A stretch of 64,000 nucleotides of DNA from Marinobacter azerbaijanicus (lineage in GTDB: Bacteria; Pseudomonadota; Gammaproteobacteria; Pseudomonadales; Oleiphilaceae), in contig NZ_JASSVS010000004.1 of the NCBI RefSeq assembly GCF_030250645.1, positions 62,001-126,000 of the forward strand, in the 5' to 3' direction. Within the stretch, counting starts at the first letter, position 1, and every line of letters begins with the position of its first letter. Under the pieces are notes generated by a model. The model did not search any database, was not told the DNA's origin, and worked only from the letters and a program-made list of their open reading frames with translations. This document shows positions 29,487 to 38,557 of the stretch, in pieces. The position numbers were made by a program, and so were the translations under genes.

Positions 29487-29848
29487 CGCGTTAAGAGATA
29501 ACAGGCGAGGCCAAGAAACATCAGACCTGTCGCTACCAGAACCACTGTGGCCGCACCGCCCATGAACAGTGCAGCCCAACTCACGCAAAGCATTCCGCAG
29601 GCAAGCCACTTTGCTTTTACAGGAATGGCGCGCCTGTCACGCCAGTTCTCGATTGCCGGGCCAAAAAACTGATGGTTTTCCAGCCAGGCGGCAAAAACGG
29701 GCGACCCCTTGCTTGCCGACCAGGCGGCAAGCAGAACAAACGGTGTCGTCGGCACCAGTGGCAACACAACACCTATAGCGGCCAATGCGATACTTGTATA
29801 CGCAAGGAGTCTGAAACCAGTTCTTCCGGACCAAGAAATCATTGGCAT
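29474..29848 (-). CDS. DUF454 inner-membrane protein (YbaN family)
   Basis: A 124-residue protein with three to four membrane helices and the DUF454 signature GVVLPLVPTTPFVLLAAWSASKGSP near residues 26-50, followed by WLENHQFFGPAIENWRDRRAIP. The function of the family is unknown; members often lie next to heme or respiratory genes. It sits between a small membrane protein and nsrR in what looks like one transcript, so NO-responsive expression is likely. Confidence 0.85.
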   Translation of the reverse strand: MPMISWSGRTGFRLLAYTSIALAAIGVVLPLVPTTPFVLLAAWSASKGSPVFAAWLENHQFFGPAIENWRDRRAIPVKAKWLACGMLCVSWAALFMGGAATVVLVATGLMFLGLACYLLTRASC

Positions 29849-29894
29849 ATTCTCTCACAGACGACAGCAATACCTGTCGCTATTCTACCTGTAA

Positions 29895-30113
29895 TCAGTG
29901 CACGGGTCTTCCCAGTTGCTTCAGTGACACCAGCCTGGAGATGTAGGAAATCTTGATCCCGGTTGCAAATATCAGTGTTCCGATGTGAGCTACAATCTGC
30001 CCCGCCATAGGCAACGCACTGGCAAACGGGTAAGCGAGCAGAATCGTGGCCAGCAATCCAACTGTCGAAGCCAGCAGAGCACCATTCGAGAATCCGAGCA
30101 GCTTCTCCATCAC
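29895..30113 (-). CDS. Small membrane protein in the nsrR unit
   Basis: A 72-residue protein with two hydrophobic helices (about 12-30 and 38-56) and a basic C-terminus; I do not recognise a family. It is supported as a gene by its membrane-protein composition and by an NsrR-like half palindrome 19-33 bases upstream. It may begin at the second Met. It lies upstream of DUF454 and nsrR on the same strand. Small membrane proteins divergent from qNor could support quinol access or assembly, but this is guesswork. Confidence 0.6.
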   Translation of the reverse strand: MMEKLLGFSNGALLASTVGLLATILLAYPFASALPMAGQIVAHIGTLIFATGIKISYISRLVSLKQLGRPVH

Positions 30114-30131
30114 CTTCCCTCCAATAAATTA

Positions 30132-30146
30132 TTTAATATACATCTT
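30132..30146 (-). promoter_or_regulatory. NsrR-like half site before the 72-aa gene
   Basis: Read on the minus strand it is AAGATGTATATTAAA, which fits one arm of the NsrR consensus (AAGATGYATTT); the second arm is poor. It lies 19-33 bases upstream of the small membrane protein gene and would autoregulate the nsrR unit. Confidence 0.45.
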
Positions 30147-30290
30147 TAATATATTCCCGATTGATCACAATTTCAACAGCCTGATTAAGAACCTTCATGG
30201 CAGCTTTTTTTTACCGCAACCATCATGATGAATACCACTCCATGGTTACCTCTCAGAAAATGGTGCAACCCCGTTACTTTTTATTTTTAT

Positions 30291-30311
30291 AGATGTATTA
30301 TACGTACATCT
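30291..30311 (+). promoter_or_regulatory. NsrR-type operator of the qNor gene
   Basis: A perfect 7-7-7 inverted repeat: AGATGTA, seven bases, TACATCT, with the A+T-rich shape of NsrR boxes (two ATGYATTT arms about one base apart). It ends 22 bases before the qNor ATG. NsrR is encoded divergently next door, so NO-controlled repression of qNor is strongly suggested. Confidence 0.7.
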
Positions 30312-30333
30312 TTAAACCAGAGAGGAGCTGACC

Positions 30334-32625
30334 ATGGCCAAATACCGTCGTCTATGGTTTCTGTTGATTGCCATCGTGGGGGTTACCTTCACGTTACTGG
30401 GCTATTTCGGCGCGGAAGTCTACCGCGCCGCGCCTCCCATTCCTGACCAGGTGGTGTCTGCCAACGGCGACACCCTGATGACCGAGGAAAGCATCCTCGA
30501 CGGCCAGACTGCCTGGCAGTCCGTCGGCGGCATGCAGCTTGGCTCCATCTGGGGCCACGGGGCCTACCAGGCACCGGACTGGACGGCCGACTGGTTGCAC
30601 CGGGAACTGGAAACCTGGTTGGAAATCGCTGCTCAGGAAGAATACGGGCAGGACTGGCACAGCCTCAGCGGGCAGCAGCAGAACGCCCTGCAGTACGACC
30701 TGAAGACCGAGTACCGCACCAATACCTACGAGGACGCTACCGGCACCCTGCACCTGTCCGAACGCAGGACCGCTGCCATTGCCGAAACCGCTGACTACTA
30801 CAGCCGGCTGTTCAGTGATGCGCCCGAGCTGCAGTCTACCCGCTCAAACTACGCCATGAAGGAAAACACCCTGCCCAGCGCCGAGCGCCGCGAGCGGATG
30901 ACCGAGTTCTTCTTCTGGACCGCGTGGGCCGCCGCCACAGAACGGCCAGACAGCGACGTTACCTACACCAATAACTGGCCACACGAGCCACTGATCGACA
31001 ACAAGCCAAGCGCGGAGAATGTGGTCTGGTCGTTAATCAGTGTGGTGCTGCTGATTGCCGGCGTAGGTGGTCTGATCTGGGCCTGGGCCTTCCTGCGCAA
31101 AGAAGATGAGGAGCCGCAAGCCCCGCTCAAGGATCCGCTGAGCGCCGTTGGGCTTACGCGTTCCCAGAAGTCATTGGGCAAATACCTGGTACTGGTCGTT
31201 GGCCTGTTCACCTTCCAGGTGATGCTCGGCGGCTTTACTGCGCATTACACGGTGGAAGGCCAGAGCTTCTACGGTATCAACACCTCCGAATGGTTCCCCT
31301 ACTCCCTGATGCGCACCTGGCATATTCAGGCCGCCATGTTCTGGATCGCCACCGGCTTCCTGGCCGCCGGCCTGTTCCTCGCTCCCATCATCAATGGCGG
31401 CAAGGACCCGAAATTCCAGAAACTGGGTGTCGACGTGCTGTTCTGGGCCCTGGTGGTTGTGGTTGCCGGCTCATTCATCGGCAACTTCCTGGCTATCGCT
31501 CAGATCATGCCAGCCAACCTCAGCTTCATGCTGGGCCACCAGGGTTATGAGTATGTGGACCTTGGGCGCCTCTGGCAGATTGGCAAATTCCTCGGCATCG
31601 TGTTCTGGCTGGTACTGATGCTACGCGGCATTGTTCCCGCCCTGCGCCAGCCCGGTGACAAGAACCTGCTGGCCCTGCTGACCGCTTCTGTGGTCGCCAT
31701 CGGCCTGTTCTACGGCGCCGGCTTCTTCTACGGCGAGCGCACTCACATCTCCATCATGGAGTACTGGCGCTGGTGGATTGTCCACCTGTGGGTAGAAGGC
31801 TTCTTTGAAGTGTTCGCCACCGCAGCCCTGGCATTCATCTTCTGCAGCATGGGCCTGGTGTCCCGCACCGTGGCGACATCCGCCAGCCTGGCCTCTGCCA
31901 GCCTGTTCATGCTCGGTGGTGTACCGGGAACCTTCCACCACCTGTACTTCTCCGGCACCACCACACCGGTGATGGCAGTGGGTGCTACCTTCAGCGCCCT
32001 GGAAGTAGTGCCACTAGTTGTACTCGGCTACGAAGCCTGGGAAAACTGGCGTTTGAAGTCCCGCGCACCGTGGATGGAAAACATCCGCTGGCCGCTGACC
32101 TTCTTCGTGGCTGTGGCTTTCTGGAACATGCTGGGGGCAGGCGTTCTCGGGTTCATGATCAACCCACCGATCGCGCTGTATTACATCCAGGGCCTGAACA
32201 CCACGCCCACCCACGCCCACGCAGCTCTCTTTGGCGTCTACGGATTCCTGGCCCTGGGCTTCGCCCTGCTGATTCTGCGCTACATCCGCCCACGCATCGT
32301 CTTTGACGAGCGGCTGATGAAAGTAGGCTTCTGGTGGCTGAACATTGGCCTGGTACTGATGCTGTTCACCAGCCTGCTGCCCGTCGGCATCATCCAGTTC
32401 GTGGCCAGCGCCAGCGAAGGGCTGTGGTACGCACGTAGTGAAGCCTTCATGCAGAGCGATATCCTGCAAACCCTGCGCTGGGTCAGAACCATCGGCGACG
32501 TGGTCTTTATCGTCGGCGCCCTGGCAGTGGCCTGGCAGGTAGTGAAGGGGGTCTTCTTCCCGGATCTGGAGCCGGTTGTCCTCGAAACTGACGAGCAAGG
32601 CGCAGCCAGCGAGCTCAGCGCCTGA
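30334..32625 (+). CDS. norZ: Quinol-dependent nitric oxide reductase (qNor)
   Basis: A 763-residue single-subunit NO reductase (qNorB/NorZ), which reduces two NO to N2O with electrons from quinol at the inner membrane. The N-terminal extension (first helix, then a periplasmic domain to about residue 225) replaces NorC; about 13 further helices form the heme-copper-oxidase-like core. Histidines expected to bind hemes and the non-heme iron are in TWHIQAAMFW, HLWVEGFFEV, GTFHHLYFSG and HAHAALFGVYG. GGAG lies 8 bases before the ATG. The hemerythrin RIC gene follows 60 bases later. Confidence 0.95.
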   Translation: MAKYRRLWFLLIAIVGVTFTLLGYFGAEVYRAAPPIPDQVVSANGDTLMTEESILDGQTAWQSVGGMQLGSIWGHGAYQAPDWTADWLHRELETWLEIAAQEEYGQDWHSLSGQQQNALQYDLKTEYRTNTYEDATGTLHLSERRTAAIAETADYYSRLFSDAPELQSTRSNYAMKENTLPSAERRERMTEFFFWTAWAAATERPDSDVTYTNNWPHEPLIDNKPSAENVVWSLISVVLLIAGVGGLIWAWAFLRKEDEEPQAPLKDPLSAVGLTRSQKSLGKYLVLVVGLFTFQVMLGGFTAHYTVEGQSFYGINTSEWFPYSLMRTWHIQAAMFWIATGFLAAGLFLAPIINGGKDPKFQKLGVDVLFWALVVVVAGSFIGNFLAIAQIMPANLSFMLGHQGYEYVDLGRLWQIGKFLGIVFWLVLMLRGIVPALRQPGDKNLLALLTASVVAIGLFYGAGFFYGERTHISIMEYWRWWIVHLWVEGFFEVFATAALAFIFCSMGLVSRTVATSASLASASLFMLGGVPGTFHHLYFSGTTTPVMAVGATFSALEVVPLVVLGYEAWENWRLKSRAPWMENIRWPLTFFVAVAFWNMLGAGVLGFMINPPIALYYIQGLNTTPTHAHAALFGVYGFLALGFALLILRYIRPRIVFDERLMKVGFWWLNIGLVLMLFTSLLPVGIIQFVASASEGLWYARSEAFMQSDILQTLRWVRTIGDVVFIVGALAVAWQVVKGVFFPDLEPVVLETDEQGAASELSA

Positions 32626-32685
32626 TTCAGCAGAGCCCCGGCCAGGGATGGCCGCTCTGCGCAACCCAAACCAAGGAGTGCTGTC

Positions 32686-33168
32686 ATGACAATTGCTGAA
32701 ACTATGACCCAGGCATCCAACGAAGAACTGATCGAACATATCCTGACCCGTTACCACGACACCCACCGGGAGCAGTTGCCGGAACTGATCCAGCTGTCCG
32801 AACGGGTAGAACGGGTCCACGGCGGCCATACCGCCTGCCCGGCCGGCCTTTCGGCCCACCTTGCGCAGATGGCTGAAGAGCTCGAGACTCATATGGCGAA
32901 AGAGGAGCAGATCCTTTTCCCCATGATTGCCCGGGGAATGGGCGCCATGGCCAGTGGCCCTGTGTCCGTGATGCGGCATGAACACGAAGATCACGGCACC
33001 GCGCTGGAGGAACTGGAGCGCATTACCAATGGTCTGACCCTGCCAGAAGGTGCCTGCAGAAGCTGGCAGCGCCTCTATCAGGGGCTTGAATCGTTCCGTG
33101 ATGACCTGAAAGCCCACATACAGACAGAAAACACTCTGCTTTTCAGCCGCATCGATGGCGGAAGCTAG
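32686..33168 (+). CDS. Hemerythrin-domain protein, RIC/DnrN-like
   Basis: A 160-residue hemerythrin-like protein with His/Glu di-iron ligands spaced along a four-helix bundle (RYHDTHREQ near 23, HMAKEEQILFP near 67, MRHEHEDHG near 88, HIQTENTLLF near 146). YtfE/ScdA/DnrN proteins repair iron-sulfur clusters hurt by NO and are usually NsrR-controlled. This one lacks most of the ScdA_N domain found in the 220-residue YtfE. It follows qNor by 60 bases and is probably cotranscribed with it, which fits a nitrosative-stress role. Confidence 0.85.
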   Translation: MTIAETMTQASNEELIEHILTRYHDTHREQLPELIQLSERVERVHGGHTACPAGLSAHLAQMAEELETHMAKEEQILFPMIARGMGAMASGPVSVMRHEHEDHGTALEELERITNGLTLPEGACRSWQRLYQGLESFRDDLKAHIQTENTLLFSRIDGGS

Positions 33169-33204
33169 CAAGGGATACTCCCGCGGGGGTATCGGATTTG
33201 CAGG

Positions 33205-33224
33205 GCTGATTTGCCATAATCAGC
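33205..33224. promoter_or_regulatory. Perfect palindrome upstream of moaA
   Basis: GCTGATT-TGCCAT-AATCAGC, a 7-6-7 perfect inverted repeat about 57 bases before the moaA start. The spacing is wrong for an FNR box. It could be an operator or a hairpin ending the qNor transcript, but no T run follows. Confidence 0.45.
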
Positions 33225-33280
33225 CTATGCTCTATGCTTATTGGCGAGAGTCCACACAGTAAAGGACAGGAACGATTCAC

Positions 33281-34273
33281 ATGCCCCACGCCAAGCTGAC
33301 AGACCGATTTGGCCGTACCGTCAACTACGTGCGCCTGTCCGTTACTGACCGCTGCGATTTCCGCTGTGTCTACTGCATGGCCGAGGATATGACTTTCCTC
33401 CCTCGCCAGCAGGTGCTGACCCTGGAGGAGATCGCCCGCGTGGCCCGTAACTTCGTGGCTCTGGGCACTGAAAAAATCCGCCTCACCGGTGGTGAGCCTC
33501 TGGTGCGCAAAGACATCCTCGAGTTGGTCAAGGAAATCGGCAGCTACGGGCTGCGCGACTTTGCCATGACGACCAATGGCAGCCAGCTGACCACCATGGC
33601 TGAGCCCCTGCGCAAAGCCGGAATGCATCGCCTGAACATCAGCCTCGATTCCCTGGACGCAGAGAAATTCCACAACATTACCCGCACCGGCAGGCTCAGC
33701 CAGGTGCTGGATGGCATCGATGCCGCCCGTGAGGCCGGTTTTCGGGGCATCAAGCTCAATACGGTGGTGATGAAGGGCCGCAACGATGAGGAAATTCCGG
33801 AGCTGATAGAGTTTGCCAGAAAGAAGCAGGTAGACATCAGCTTCATTGAGGAAATGCCCCTGGGCGAGATCTCCGAGCACGATCGTGGCCTGGCCCTGTG
33901 TACCAGCGAAGAAGTGCGGGACATCATCCGTCAGCACCATGAACTGGTGCCCGCCACTGAGGACTCCGGTGGCCCTGCCCGCTATTACCGGATGCCTGGC
34001 AGTCGTACGCGGGTTGGCTTTATTTCCCCCCATTCCCACAATTTCTGCTCCACCTGCAACCGGGTCCGGGTTACCGTTGAGGGCCGGCTACTGCTCTGTC
34101 TTGGCAATGAGCATTCGGTGGATCTGCGTCGTGTTCTGCGTGGCAATCCGGTGACGGACGACAAGCTTCGGGAAACCATCATCAATGCAATGGACCTGAA
34201 GCCGGAGAAGCATCACTTTTCCACTAACGGGGATGTCCAGATTCTTCGGTTTATGAATATGACCGGTGGTTGA
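33281..34273 (+). CDS. moaA: GTP 3',8-cyclase MoaA
   Basis: A 330-residue radical SAM enzyme for the first step of molybdopterin synthesis. The N-terminal cluster motif is CDFRCVYC (CX3CX2C, near residue 24), the C-terminal cluster is [10 protein letters not shown] plus a Cys 14 residues on (LLLCLG), and the protein ends in the required GG. AGGACAGG precedes the ATG. The other moa genes are not in the window. Its place between the NO-response and nos genes suggests it supplies cofactor for the nearby nitrate reductase. Confidence 0.95.
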   Translation: MPHAKLTDRFGRTVNYVRLSVTDRCDFRCVYCMAEDMTFLPRQQVLTLEEIARVARNFVALGTEKIRLTGGEPLVRKDILELVKEIGSYGLRDFAMTTNGSQLTTMAEPLRKAGMHRLNISLDSLDAEKFHNITRTGRLSQVLDGIDAAREAGFRGIKLNTVVMKGRNDEEIPELIEFARKKQVDISFIEEMPLGEISEHDRGLALCTSEEVRDIIRQHHELVPATEDSGGPARYYRMPGSRTRVGFISPHSHNFCSTCNRVRVTVEGRLLLCLGNEHSVDLRRVLRGNPVTDDKLRETIINAMDLKPEKHHFSTNGDVQILRFMNMTGG

Positions 34274-34297
34274 TGATTCTCACACACTGATGCCATT

Positions 34298-35437
34298 GTG
34301 TTCCTGACACTGCCCCAACTCATTCTGTTCGGCGTCATCTCCCAGTTCCTGTTCCTGATTCTGCTTTGCATCGCGCCGCTGAAGGCGCGACGTCTACCCC
34401 GGCAGCTCCTGGCGCTGATGCTTGCCGGCATGGTGGGCACTTTATTTGAGGTATTTCTACACACCACCGGCCTTGCCTCCAGATACCCGGATACCGCCTT
34501 TACCGGCACCATCCTGGGAATGCTGCAGCCCGGAGCTATTTTCTTGTACGCTCAATCGGTCATGTATCGTGATTTCCGGTTGAGGTTGCGACACCTGGTC
34601 CATTTCCTCCCGGTTCCGTTCGCTGCTGTGGTATTCGCGATGGGTTACTACAGCCTTCCCGAGGAAGCCCAGGTAAGGATGTTGTCGGACAGCCACTACC
34701 CAGGCGTCATGAACTCTATTGTCCTGGCAATTGTCCTTCACGGCATCGTAATCGGGTACTTGGCTGCAACACTAAAGAGAATTTCGCATTTTGGTGTCGA
34801 ACTGCGGAATATTTTCTCGGACCTCGGCAACAAGGAGTTGGCATGGCTCCGGAATTTACTTTTTGCCTACGGAGCAGCCTGGTCACTCAGTCTTGTTTAC
34901 TGCCTTCTTGCCCATGTGATGCGGGTAACGGGCAGCCATCAATCGCTGACCATTGCCACAACGATGGTCAGTGTCGCAGTCCTGCTTCCAATGTCGGTGC
35001 TGGCATTTCGGCAGCCCGCCGTCTTTGCCGGTATTGGTCAGTCTTTGATGAATACCGGAACAAGCTCTGCAGTCAGCACTTCAGACCCGTCTTCAGAGTC
35101 TCTGGCCAGCCGAATAGAACGGCTCATGAAAGAGCACCAACCCTACCTGTACTCGAACCTTACCGTAGATCGGCTGGCCCGCCAGGCAGAGCTTTCGCCC
35201 CGGGAACTGTCGCAATTCCTCAATCAACAGATGGGCAATAACTTTTACGAGTTCGTGAACGGGTATCGAATCGAACATGCGCGGCAACGTCTGGCAGATC
35301 CTGCAGACACAGGAACCATCACGGATATCATGTACGAATCCGGGTTTAATTCTAAGTCGGTCTTTAACACTCTTTTCCGTAAAACAAACGGCAAAACGCC
35401 TTCGCAGTATCGCCGCACACTCCGTAAAAACAGCTAA
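34298..35437 (+). CDS. Membrane-bound AraC-type regulator
   Basis: A 379-residue protein: seven hydrophobic segments (about 5-235), then an AraC-type DNA-binding domain at the C-terminus (about 275-375, with LSPRELSQFLNQQMG and the signature DIMYESGFNSKSVFNTLFRKTNGKTPSQYRR). It should bind DNA while anchored to the inner membrane. The likely start is GTG at 34298; a stop 24 bases upstream allows nothing longer except an ATT. It lies just before a secreted DUF6448 gene, a possible target. I do not know the signal. Confidence 0.85.
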   Translation: MFLTLPQLILFGVISQFLFLILLCIAPLKARRLPRQLLALMLAGMVGTLFEVFLHTTGLASRYPDTAFTGTILGMLQPGAIFLYAQSVMYRDFRLRLRHLVHFLPVPFAAVVFAMGYYSLPEEAQVRMLSDSHYPGVMNSIVLAIVLHGIVIGYLAATLKRISHFGVELRNIFSDLGNKELAWLRNLLFAYGAAWSLSLVYCLLAHVMRVTGSHQSLTIATTMVSVAVLLPMSVLAFRQPAVFAGIGQSLMNTGTSSAVSTSDPSSESLASRIERLMKEHQPYLYSNLTVDRLARQAELSPRELSQFLNQQMGNNFYEFVNGYRIEHARQRLADPADTGTITDIMYESGFNSKSVFNTLFRKTNGKTPSQYRRTLRKNS

Positions 35438-35439
35438 TC

Positions 35440-35487
35440 GGCGTTCGGCGACACATCCAAACGTTCGTATTCCTGTATCCGAACGCC
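35440..35487. repeat. Inverted repeat after the AraC gene
   Basis: GGCGTTCGG (35440-35448) and CCGAACGCC (35479-35487) pair perfectly over 9 bases with a 30-base loop. It lies between the AraC-type gene (3 bases after its stop) and the DUF6448 gene. It may be a transcript end or an operator; no T run is seen. Confidence 0.35.
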
Positions 35488-35584
35488 AGGACTCCCCCTT
35501 TCGGACATAGTGGATTGGCAACCGGCAGCCTCCGGGCTTTTCCCGGGCTGCCAAACACTTCCTGAGAATACCGAGAGGATAGTC

Positions 35585-36166
35585 ATGAAATCATTCGGCA
35601 AAACCAAACGAATCGCCACACTTGCAATGATCAGCGGGAGCCTGCTCTGGAGTTCCGCCAGCTTTGCCCACTGCGACTCTCTGGACGGTCCTGTTATCGA
35701 AGATGCCAGGACCGCATTGAACGAACAGTCCCTTAAACCGGTCATGAAATGGATAGCCCCCACCAATGAAAAAGATCTCACTGCCGCGTTCAACGATACT
35801 CTGGAGGTTCGAGGGGAAAGTCCCCAGGCCCGGAAACTGGCTGACAAGTACTTCTTCGAGACGCTCGTGCGCTTGCACCGGGAAACTGAAGGTGCGCCCT
35901 ACACCGGGTTAAAGCCGGCAGGCAGTGCTTCAGCAGCAGCCAAAGCTGCCGACAGAGCACTAGCCGAAGGTAATGTGGATGCCTTGGCACAAAAACTGGG
36001 TGAGAATGTCACCAACTTTGTAGTGAAGCAGTTTCGGGAGACCATTCAAGATGCCAACGCCGAATCAGTTCCAGACGGGCGCAAATTTGTCGGCAACTAC
36101 GTTCGTTATGTCCACGCCATTGAGGAGATCCATAACATCATCGCGGGCACTCATGACGAACACTGA
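35585..36166 (+). CDS. Secreted DUF6448 family protein
   Basis: A 193-residue periplasmic protein. The signal peptide (1 to about 25, ending ASFA) leads to a mature N-terminus HCDSLDGPVIEDARTAL typical of DUF6448. The rest is helical and ends with a His-containing stretch (VHAIEEIHNIIAGTHDEH), and an invariant-looking HxE-rich mature form hints at metal binding. No enzymatic role is known. The ATG at 35585 has AGAGGAT upstream. It converges on nosL with 33 bases between and follows the AraC-type regulator. Confidence 0.75.
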   Translation: MKSFGKTKRIATLAMISGSLLWSSASFAHCDSLDGPVIEDARTALNEQSLKPVMKWIAPTNEKDLTAAFNDTLEVRGESPQARKLADKYFFETLVRLHRETEGAPYTGLKPAGSASAAAKAADRALAEGNVDALAQKLGENVTNFVVKQFRETIQDANAESVPDGRKFVGNYVRYVHAIEEIHNIIAGTHDEH

Positions 36167-36199
36167 TTCCCATCCTGGTACGTGATGCCAGCGATGAAA

Positions 36200-36784
36200 T
36201 CAGTGGTCCATGGAATGCTCAGTTTCTGAACCTTCCGGCTCATGCATCTCGGGCATTCCATCCATCTCTCCCGATGGACCACCAACGTTCAGGTGGTCCA
36301 TGGTGACGTTGTTATAGCTCAGCACCTGGCCGCCATAGTTCATCGCAAACTCCCTGGCGGCCTCTTCGGCAGCGAACGAGGCCAGGGTTGGACCCATGGC
36401 TCCGGTGCGCTTGGATCCCACCACAAAGAAAGCTTCCCGGGCATCGATCAGGGCGGTATCGTCCGGGTGCTCCCAGTCGGTCTGGGCCATGTCGTGAACG
36501 TAGAGGGTGTGCTCACGCTTTGCGTTTTCGGGCTGCAGTGCCCAGGAGAACATGTCGCGGGTTGAACAGAATTTGTTCACCTGCTGCTCTCTGGCGGTTA
36601 TGGCTTCGCCTTTCGGGCCCGGGAAACGGGTGATGGCCATGCCGCAGACGTGGCACTCGTCGCCGGATTCGATATGGACCGGGTCGGGCTTTTCGGTGAC
36701 CTGCTCTTGTGACTCGGAGCAACCGGCCAGGAACACGGCGAGCACGACCGCGGTAGACAAAGCTTTGAAATCAACAGTACGCAT
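36200..36784 (-). CDS. nosL: Copper chaperone lipoprotein NosL
   Basis: A 194-residue lipoprotein (lipobox LAGC near residue 18) of the NosL family, which delivers Cu(I) to N2O reductase in the periplasm. The CxxCGM metal motif is present as CHVCGM near residue 41. A Met/His-rich tail (MDGMPEMHEPEG and EHSMDH) could bind more copper. GGAGAT lies 4 bases before the ATG; a longer frame would lack a lipobox at a sensible place. It is the last gene of nosRZDFYL. Confidence 0.93.
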   Translation of the reverse strand: MRTVDFKALSTAVVLAVFLAGCSESQEQVTEKPDPVHIESGDECHVCGMAITRFPGPKGEAITAREQQVNKFCSTRDMFSWALQPENAKREHTLYVHDMAQTDWEHPDDTALIDAREAFFVVGSKRTGAMGPTLASFAAEEAAREFAMNYGGQVLSYNNVTMDHLNVGGPSGEMDGMPEMHEPEGSETEHSMDH

Positions 36785-36797
36785 GAATATCTCCATG

Positions 36798-37628
36798 TCA
36801 GATTCGGCGGCTACGGAACAGGGCCCAGGCAGCAGCAAGGGGAATAACAAACCAGAGCACCAGGGCGAACCACAGGCCTGCCGCGCCAATGGGCAGATCT
36901 GCGCCGAGGCTCAGAACGCCGCTTAGCTGGGCACCCTCGCCGAATGCGACGATGTTGAGCAGGCGGTAGATGTCGGTGGGGTTGAGCATCAGCAGCCAGG
37001 GCAGCAGCTCGGGGCTGAGTTTGCCTTCACTGGCCACCAGGATCCCCAACAGCATCAGGTCGAAAACCAGCACAAAGAAAAACCAGATACCCAGGGCCAG
37101 GCCGGCCGCAACAGGCTTTTCGCTGACCCGCACGCTGATCATGTAGGCCAGCGCAATGAACCCCCAACCAAGCAGAATGGTGGAAACGATAAAGCGGGAC
37201 ATGGCGGCGGCCAGGGCGCCAACAGCCACGTCTTCCACCAGCAAGGCGATGGCAATGCCGGCAACACCGAAGCCGATCAGGGTTGCAAACGCCAGTGTCA
37301 GGCCATGACCGAGGAACTTACCGAACAGCAGCTGGCCACGGCTCAGGGGGTAGGTCATTAACAGAAGCAGCGTGCCGCCTTCTTCCTCACCGACGATGGC
37401 GTCATAGGCCAGCAACAGCGCGATCAGGGGGATCAGGAATATGCCCAGGCTGGCAAGGCTGGCGATCGTTGCCGGCGTGGAGGCATAACCCACCTGCCCC
37501 GATGCCGCTGCTCCAAACCAGGCAATGCCCAGCGCCAGCACGGCAAATACCAGCGCTATGGCAATCAACCAGCGGTTACGCAGGCTGTCACTGAGTTCCT
37601 TGCGGGCGATGGTCCAGATGCTGTTCAC
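36798..37628 (-). CDS. nosY: ABC transporter permease NosY
   Basis: A 276-residue permease with six membrane helices, matching NosY, which with ATPase NosF and periplasmic NosD is needed to build the CuZ site of N2O reductase. EEEGGTLLLLMTYPLSRGQ (about 76-94) is typical of the family. It overlaps nosF by 4 bases and ends 14 bases before the nosL ATG. Confidence 0.95.
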   Translation of the reverse strand: MNSIWTIARKELSDSLRNRWLIAIALVFAVLALGIAWFGAAASGQVGYASTPATIASLASLGIFLIPLIALLLAYDAIVGEEEGGTLLLLMTYPLSRGQLLFGKFLGHGLTLAFATLIGFGVAGIAIALLVEDVAVGALAAAMSRFIVSTILLGWGFIALAYMISVRVSEKPVAAGLALGIWFFFVLVFDLMLLGILVASEGKLSPELLPWLLMLNPTDIYRLLNIVAFGEGAQLSGVLSLGADLPIGAAGLWFALVLWFVIPLAAAWALFRSRRI

Positions 37629-38557
37629 TGGGCACCTCCACGGTGAGCAAGGCCACCGGAGCCGATGAAGTGGACGTACACATCCTCCAGTGTGGGCTGA
37701 TGGATGCCCAGATCCTGTACCTCACCGGAATTCAGCAGGGCCTGGATCAGGGCCATTTTTTCAGATGGCCGTACGTCCACCTGCAGGCGTCCGTTATCTT
37801 TCCTGATCATCAGGCCATTGCTCGCTGAAGCACCGGCAATGGCTTTCTCCAGTGCTGGCGTACCATTGGCCGGTTCGATGGACAGAGTCACCGGCATGTT
37901 CGCCTGCCGGCGCAGCGCAGACAGGTCACCCACGGCCTTCAAGGCACCATCGGTGAGAATCGCCGCACGGTCGATGTAGGGTTCCACGCCCGGCAAAACA
38001 TGGGAACAAAGCACAATACCCGTGCCTTCATCCCGCAGTTTACGCAACAACCGGTAAAGGTCGGCCGTGGCCACCGGGTCCAGCCCCACCGTGGGCTCAT
38101 CCAGCATCAGCAGTTTCGGCTTGCCCAGAAGTGCCTGCGCCAGCCCAAGGCGTTGGCGCATGCCTTTGGAGTAGGTTTTAACCCGCGCATTCATGGCATC
38201 GCCGAGACCCACCTGCTCCAGCAGCTCAGGCACCTGCCTCAACGGCGCGCCCTTCAGGCGGGCAAAGTGATTCAGGATCTCCCGCCCGGTCAGCTGTGGG
38301 TAAAACATCACGTTCTCTGGCAGGTAGCCAATGTGTTGAGTGACATGGGGATCGCCTGCCTCACCGCCGAGTACAGACACCCTGCCCTGGGACGGCGTCA
38401 TCAGCCCCAGAATCAGTTTGATAGTGGTGGTTTTACCGGCACCGTTGTGGCCAAACAGTCCCAGAATCTCGCCGGATTCCAGACGCAGATCAACCCCATT
38501 CAGTACCAGTGCCTTATCGTACCGATAACTCACATTCTCAAGACGGAAACAGCTCAT
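37625..38557 (-). CDS. nosF: ABC transporter ATP-binding protein NosF
   Basis: A 310-residue ATPase with Walker A GHNGAGKTT (about 34-42), a signature-like YSKGMRQRLGLAQ and Walker B LLMLDEPTVGLD. It powers the NosDFY complex for copper-site maturation of NosZ. Its first base is shared with the nosD stop region and its end overlaps nosY by ATGA, so the three are translationally coupled. Confidence 0.95.
   Translation of the reverse strand: MSCFRLENVSYRYDKALVLNGVDLRLESGEILGLFGHNGAGKTTTIKLILGLMTPSQGRVSVLGGEAGDPHVTQHIGYLPENVMFYPQLTGREILNHFARLKGAPLRQVPELLEQVGLGDAMNARVKTYSKGMRQRLGLAQALLGKPKLLMLDEPTVGLDPVATADLYRLLRKLRDEGTGIVLCSHVLPGVEPYIDRAAILTDGALKAVGDLSALRRQANMPVTLSIEPANGTPALEKAIAGASASNGLMIRKDNGRLQVDVRPSEKMALIQALLNSGEVQDLGIHQPTLEDVYVHFIGSGGLAHRGGAQ

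Noticed and set aside
30161-30176. TTGAT...TTCAA as an FNR box before qNor
   Set aside because: The arms are six rather than four bases apart, and the four-base alignment matches only two of five positions in the second arm.
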